Positions 60,407 through 64,000 of a DNA stretch of 64,000 bases are shown here, piece after piece; within the stretch, counting starts at the first letter, position 1; each line of letters starts with the position of its first letter. Both the position numbers and the translations under genes were made by a program. The notes under the pieces are model-generated. The model was not told where the DNA came from. It was given only the letters and a program-made list of their open reading frames with translations, and did no database searches. The stretch is taken from the NCBI GenBank assembly GCA_903834845.1, contig CAILKW010000172.1, positions 1 through 64,000 of the forward strand, written 5' to 3'. The stretch comes from an uncultured Bacteroidia bacterium (GTDB lineage: Bacteria; Bacteroidota; Bacteroidia; Bacteroidales; Prolixibacteraceae).

Positions 60407-60969
60407 GAGTAATAATTGATCAAATACTTCTCAACTTTCTCGGATACCATTACGCTTATTGATTCTCCTCTAATTAGTTTTTCCCTAATTTCAGTAGCCG
60501 ACAAATCAATTAGCGGAGCGTTGATAATTGTTGTATTTGGAAATTTGGGGACATTTTCGATATTGAATCCCGGTCTGGGATAAACAATTAGTCCAAATTC
60601 GTTTATTATTCTTTGATATTCAAACCATTTATGGAATATTGCAAGATTGTCACCGCCGATCAGTAATTTAAACTGATATTCAGGATAATTTGTTTTGAGC
60701 TTTTCAAGAGTGTTTATTGTGTAGTTAGGGCGAGGAAGGTGAAATTCGAAATCGCTCGCTCTCATACCCGGCTCATTTTCGATGGTTAGTTTAACCATTT
60801 CTAAACGATCTTTTTCGGGAAACAAATCAAGGTTCTTTTTTAGAGGATTCTGTGGCGAGACAAGAAACCATAACTCATCAGCCGCGTTTTGAACAAGAAC
60901 TTCACGCGCAACAGCCTTATGCCCGTTATGGATTGGATTGAATGACCCCGAAAAGATGGCGATTCTCAT
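60403..60969 (-). CDS. nadD: Nicotinate-nucleotide adenylyltransferase
   Basis: IAIFSGSFNPIHNGHKAVAREVL; LWFLVSPQNPLKK; IGGDNLAIFHKWFEYQRI; LSATEIREKLIRGESI. Confidence 0.95.
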   Translation of the reverse strand: MRIAIFSGSFNPIHNGHKAVAREVLVQNAADELWFLVSPQNPLKKNLDLFPEKDRLEMVKLTIENEPGMRASDFEFHLPRPNYTINTLEKLKTNYPEYQFKLLIGGDNLAIFHKWFEYQRIINEFGLIVYPRPGFNIENVPKFPNTTIINAPLIDLSATEIREKLIRGESISVMVSEKVEKYLINYYS

Positions 60970-61067
60970 TGTTCCTTAATATAGATGGTATTTAGCGACC
61001 AATACTTATTAGATTCCCCCGGCTGGTAACAGATAACAATTTACAACAGATTAAAATTCACGATAAT

Positions 61068-61943
61068 CTATAACGCATTAAGCAATTGTTCTTTAATCCG
61101 TTCAAGAGCATCTTTCATCCCAATTACCAATTTTTGCATTTCTGTATGGTTTGCCTTGGATCCAAGCGTATTTATTTCGCGGCCAATCTCTTGAGCAATA
61201 AACCCAAGTTTTTTACCAACAGGTTCATTAAGCTCGATTGTTTCGAGAAAAAATGAACAATGATTACTTAATCGCACCTTTTCTTCGTTAATATCAAGCT
61301 TTTCGAGATAAAAAATCATCTCCTGTTCAAGCCTGTTATGATCAACTCCCTCAGGTGAAGAAAGATCTTTTAACCCATCCAAAATCCGATCCTTAACTCT
61401 TGTTGTCCGTTCAAGTTCATAAGGGGTGATTTGTTCGAGAAGGTTGGTTATAGTATTCAAATTCAATATTATATCGTTGTACAACGACATTCCCTCCTGA
61501 ACTCTGAAAATGTCAAGTGCATTAAGTGCTTCGCGTATGGCTCGTAAAATCAATTTCCATTCATTTTCGTCAAGCTCATCACGTGTAGTTTTCACTACTT
61601 CGGGCAATTGCATTATTATCTGCAAAGTCACTTCGCTTACCGGAAGACCCAATTCGTTGCTTATTTGTGAAAGCTGATTAAAATAACCTTTTACCATTGC
61701 ACTGTTGATGGCACTGTTGCTTTCAACGCCAAGCGATTCACTAAAGAGGCTTAGATCAACTTTTCCGCGAATAAGTTTTTCAGAAAGTTCACGCCTGATA
61801 TCAATTTCCTTTTCGCGATAAACACCGGGAATTCTGGTATTGACATCCAATACTTTGCTGTTAAGTGATTTAACTTCGATAGTGATTTTTTTCTGGGCCA
61901 GCTCACATTCGGCTTTCCCGTAACCCGTCATAGATTTTATCAT
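61068..61943 (-). CDS. YicC-family endoribonuclease-like protein
   Basis: MIKSMTGYGKAECELAQKKITIEVKSLNSKVLDVNTRIPG; C-terminal GKKLGFIAQEIGREINTLGSKANHTEMQKLVIGMKDALERIKEQLLN. Confidence 0.95.
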   Translation of the reverse strand: MIKSMTGYGKAECELAQKKITIEVKSLNSKVLDVNTRIPGVYREKEIDIRRELSEKLIRGKVDLSLFSESLGVESNSAINSAMVKGYFNQLSQISNELGLPVSEVTLQIIMQLPEVVKTTRDELDENEWKLILRAIREALNALDIFRVQEGMSLYNDIILNLNTITNLLEQITPYELERTTRVKDRILDGLKDLSSPEGVDHNRLEQEMIFYLEKLDINEEKVRLSNHCSFFLETIELNEPVGKKLGFIAQEIGREINTLGSKANHTEMQKLVIGMKDALERIKEQLLNAL

Positions 61944-62012
61944 CTGATTATTTTTGATGACAAATTTAACCTTTTGAGTTAAACGAAAAAATTTTAAAAT
62001 CTTAAAATCAAT

Positions 62013-64000
62013 TTAATAGCCTAATTCTTTTCCTTTCCTAATAGCGGGTATTCCGTTTTGCATCCAGGTGGGCTGAGGCTCTCCCTTCAAAAAATGGTCG
62101 AAAAACTCTTTCATTCGTATCGTTAGATCAATTCGGTTAGCCCAGCTTTCAGCTTTCAGGTTATGCTCTTCGTTATTGTAAGTAAGCATCCAAACGGGTT
62201 TGTTCAGACGCCTCATGGCTGTAAAAAGCTCAATTCCCTGATACCAGGGTACTGCTCCATCGTTGTCGTTATGCATAATTAGCAAGGGAGTTTCAATTTT
62301 GGGAACGTAAAAAATGGGGGAGTTCTCGATATACTGCAAAGGTTTATCCCATAAAGTACCACCTATACGGCTTTGATCATTTTCGTATTGAAACATGCGC
62401 GATACTCCTGATGCCCAACGTATTCCGCCGTAGGCACTTGTCATATTACTAACAGGTGCTCCTGCCATTGCCGCCTTAAACAAATTGGTTTGTGTAATGA
62501 GCCATGCAGTTTGGTACCCACCCCAGCTTTGACCCTGAATACCAATATTTTTTCGGTCTATATAGGAATACAGGTTGCTTACGTATTGTGTCCCGCTTAC
62601 CACTGCATCAAAGGCAGCTTTCGCCGGTGACCCTGCCTCATAAGTAATGTCGGGAATAAAAACAATATAATCGTTACTTGTATAAAAGGTTCTATTCACT
62701 GTTGAACGTGTTGGCGAGGGCAATGTATAAGCGTTCAGGTTATCGGCATTACGTTCGTAAATATAAACTATCATCGGGTACTTACGGGCAGTATCCAATG
62801 TTTCGGGGAAATACAGTAAACCTTCAAGTTCTTTTCCGGAGAAGGAAGTCCATTGAACAATTTTGACTTTTGGCCACACAAAGAGATTTTGTTCTGGATT
62901 GGCCTCCGAAAGACGTTTTAAATTTTCGAAAGTTAGGTCTCCAACCCATACATCAGGTGATTCGCTGACATTCTCACGTGTATAAATCAGCACCTGCGCA
63001 TTTTTAGCTTTTATAAGATTATCACATTTTTTATTTTCGAATAGCAGTAAATGAGGATCAAGGTCTTTACACAAATTTGTACTGAAATAGCCTTCTGATT
63101 TGTTAATTTCGTCAAACGCCTTAAGTATTACAGGTTTATTGGTATCAATAAATTCTTCCTCCGGATCGAGTTTCACATATCGCAGCCTCTGGTGATGTAG
63201 CCTTCCGTAGTTAGCTGTTGCGTTGAAAGGGATTTTCGCGCCTTCCATATCAATCTTCCAGATATCAAAGCGATCGTAAAGGAAGAGATATTTATCATCT
63301 TTGGACCAACCTGCAATTCCATAAGGATTAGGATCACCCGGCATATCCCAACGTTCATCGGATAAAGAAACAGGAATTTTATTGCTTAGGTTGACTATTT
63401 CACTCGAACCTAAATTAGTTGAACGCGAATAATAGCAACGATCTAAAGCGTCGTACCAAACGACATAATTCCCGCAGGGAGACAAAGTTACAATAGATTT
63501 ATCTTTAACCATCAATCGTTTAGAACCAGTTACAGATTCAATCAGATAATAGTCAGCGTTTGCGTCACCTGTCCATGAAGATTGCAACTTATAAGGTGAT
63601 GGATCCATACCTAGGGCTAAGGTACCGTTTCCTTTTTGAATTGTCCTGACATCATTCACAACAGTATCACCCAACTGAATCAACTTAGATGTTTCGACAA
63701 AATATGCTGCCTTAAAAGTTCGTTTTTTTTCTTTTTCAAGGTTTATTCTCTGCTCTGGCTGTAATTCTTTGTCTTTCCATGTCCAGATGTCAAGAACTGG
63801 TTTATCATCATCCTGAAGTGTGTCTTTGATTTCCGCTATTGGCTTGCGGTTTGTCCCAAAGAACAGGAGCAGACCATTCTTGGAAAACGACAAGTCACCA
63901 AATTCTGAAGGAGCCCAGCCAGCAGGAAGTCCTTTATTTTCAGGCCAGGCAATAAGCTTTGAGGTTCCTGTGGAAAGAGATCCGTAATATAAACTATATA
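62013..64000 (-). CDS. S9-family (prolyl oligopeptidase-type) peptidase, N-terminus beyond the window
   Basis: GIQGQSWGGYQTAWLITQTNLFKAAMAGAPVSNMTSAYGGIRW; MHNDNDGAVPWYQGIELFTAMRRLNKPVWMLTYNNEEHNL. The frame stays open from 63893 to the window edge. Confidence 0.93.
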   Translation of the reverse strand, partial: YSLYYGSLSTGTSKLIAWPENKGLPAGWAPSEFGDLSFSKNGLLLFFGTNRKPIAEIKDTLQDDDKPVLDIWTWKDKELQPEQRINLEKEKKRTFKAAYFVETSKLIQLGDTVVNDVRTIQKGNGTLALGMDPSPYKLQSSWTGDANADYYLIESVTGSKRLMVKDKSIVTLSPCGNYVVWYDALDRCYYSRSTNLGSSEIVNLSNKIPVSLSDERWDMPGDPNPYGIAGWSKDDKYLFLYDRFDIWKIDMEGAKIPFNATANYGRLHHQRLRYVKLDPEEEFIDTNKPVILKAFDEINKSEGYFSTNLCKDLDPHLLLFENKKCDNLIKAKNAQVLIYTRENVSESPDVWVGDLTFENLKRLSEANPEQNLFVWPKVKIVQWTSFSGKELEGLLYFPETLDTARKYPMIVYIYERNADNLNAYTLPSPTRSTVNRTFYTSNDYIVFIPDITYEAGSPAKAAFDAVVSGTQYVSNLYSYIDRKNIGIQGQSWGGYQTAWLITQTNLFKAAMAGAPVSNMTSAYGGIRWASGVSRMFQYENDQSRIGGTLWDKPLQYIENSPIFYVPKIETPLLIMHNDNDGAVPWYQGIELFTAMRRLNKPVWMLTYNNEEHNLKAESWANRIDLTIRMKEFFDHFLKGEPQPTWMQNGIPAIRKGKELGY

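Overview
This 64-kb window comes from a Bacteroidota-type chromosome. The evidence is TAnnTTTG-type promoters, PorT, a TamL/BamA-like lipoprotein, DUF3467, DUF5683 and the gene order rpoC-rpoB-rplL-rplJ-rplA-rplK-nusG-secE-tuf. It opens with the 5' end of a 16S rRNA gene on the minus strand. Most of the window is core genome: acyl-CoA dehydrogenase/etfAB, the RNA polymerase and ribosomal protein operon, tuf, tRNAs (Thr, Gly, Tyr, 2x Glu, Ser), rpsU, rpsT, radC, upp, folK, sppA, lpxK, purine nucleoside phosphorylase, three Tat-signal-bearing sugar-type enzymes, mltD-like, parAB, priA, an ABC transporter, nadD, a YicC-family protein, and an S9 peptidase truncated at the window end. The most interesting part is an accessory, defence-like island at about 50.8-58.3 kb, next to tRNA-Ser(CGA). 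It contains: (i) an AAA ATPase fused to a Toprim/DUF4435-like C-terminus (PARIS/OLD-like); (ii) an XRE regulator sharing a 25/27-nt upstream element with (i); (iii) a compact three-gene operon encoding a small hydrophobic/coiled-coil protein, a divergent SIR2-like protein, and an nSTAND NTPase with one TM helix and a C-terminal FGE/C-type-lectin domain. The last ~110 bp of the nSTAND gene look like a diversity-generating-retroelement (DGR) variable region: about 60% GC, about 15% A, and NNC codons at the usual AAC positions. No reverse transcriptase or template repeat is in the window. The small protein's C-terminus and the SIR2 protein's N-terminus share an ungapped ~25-aa beta-type motif, which suggests homotypic (possibly amyloid-like) signalling. 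A degenerate hairpin-rich repeat cluster follows. All functional calls come from reading the sequence, with no database search.
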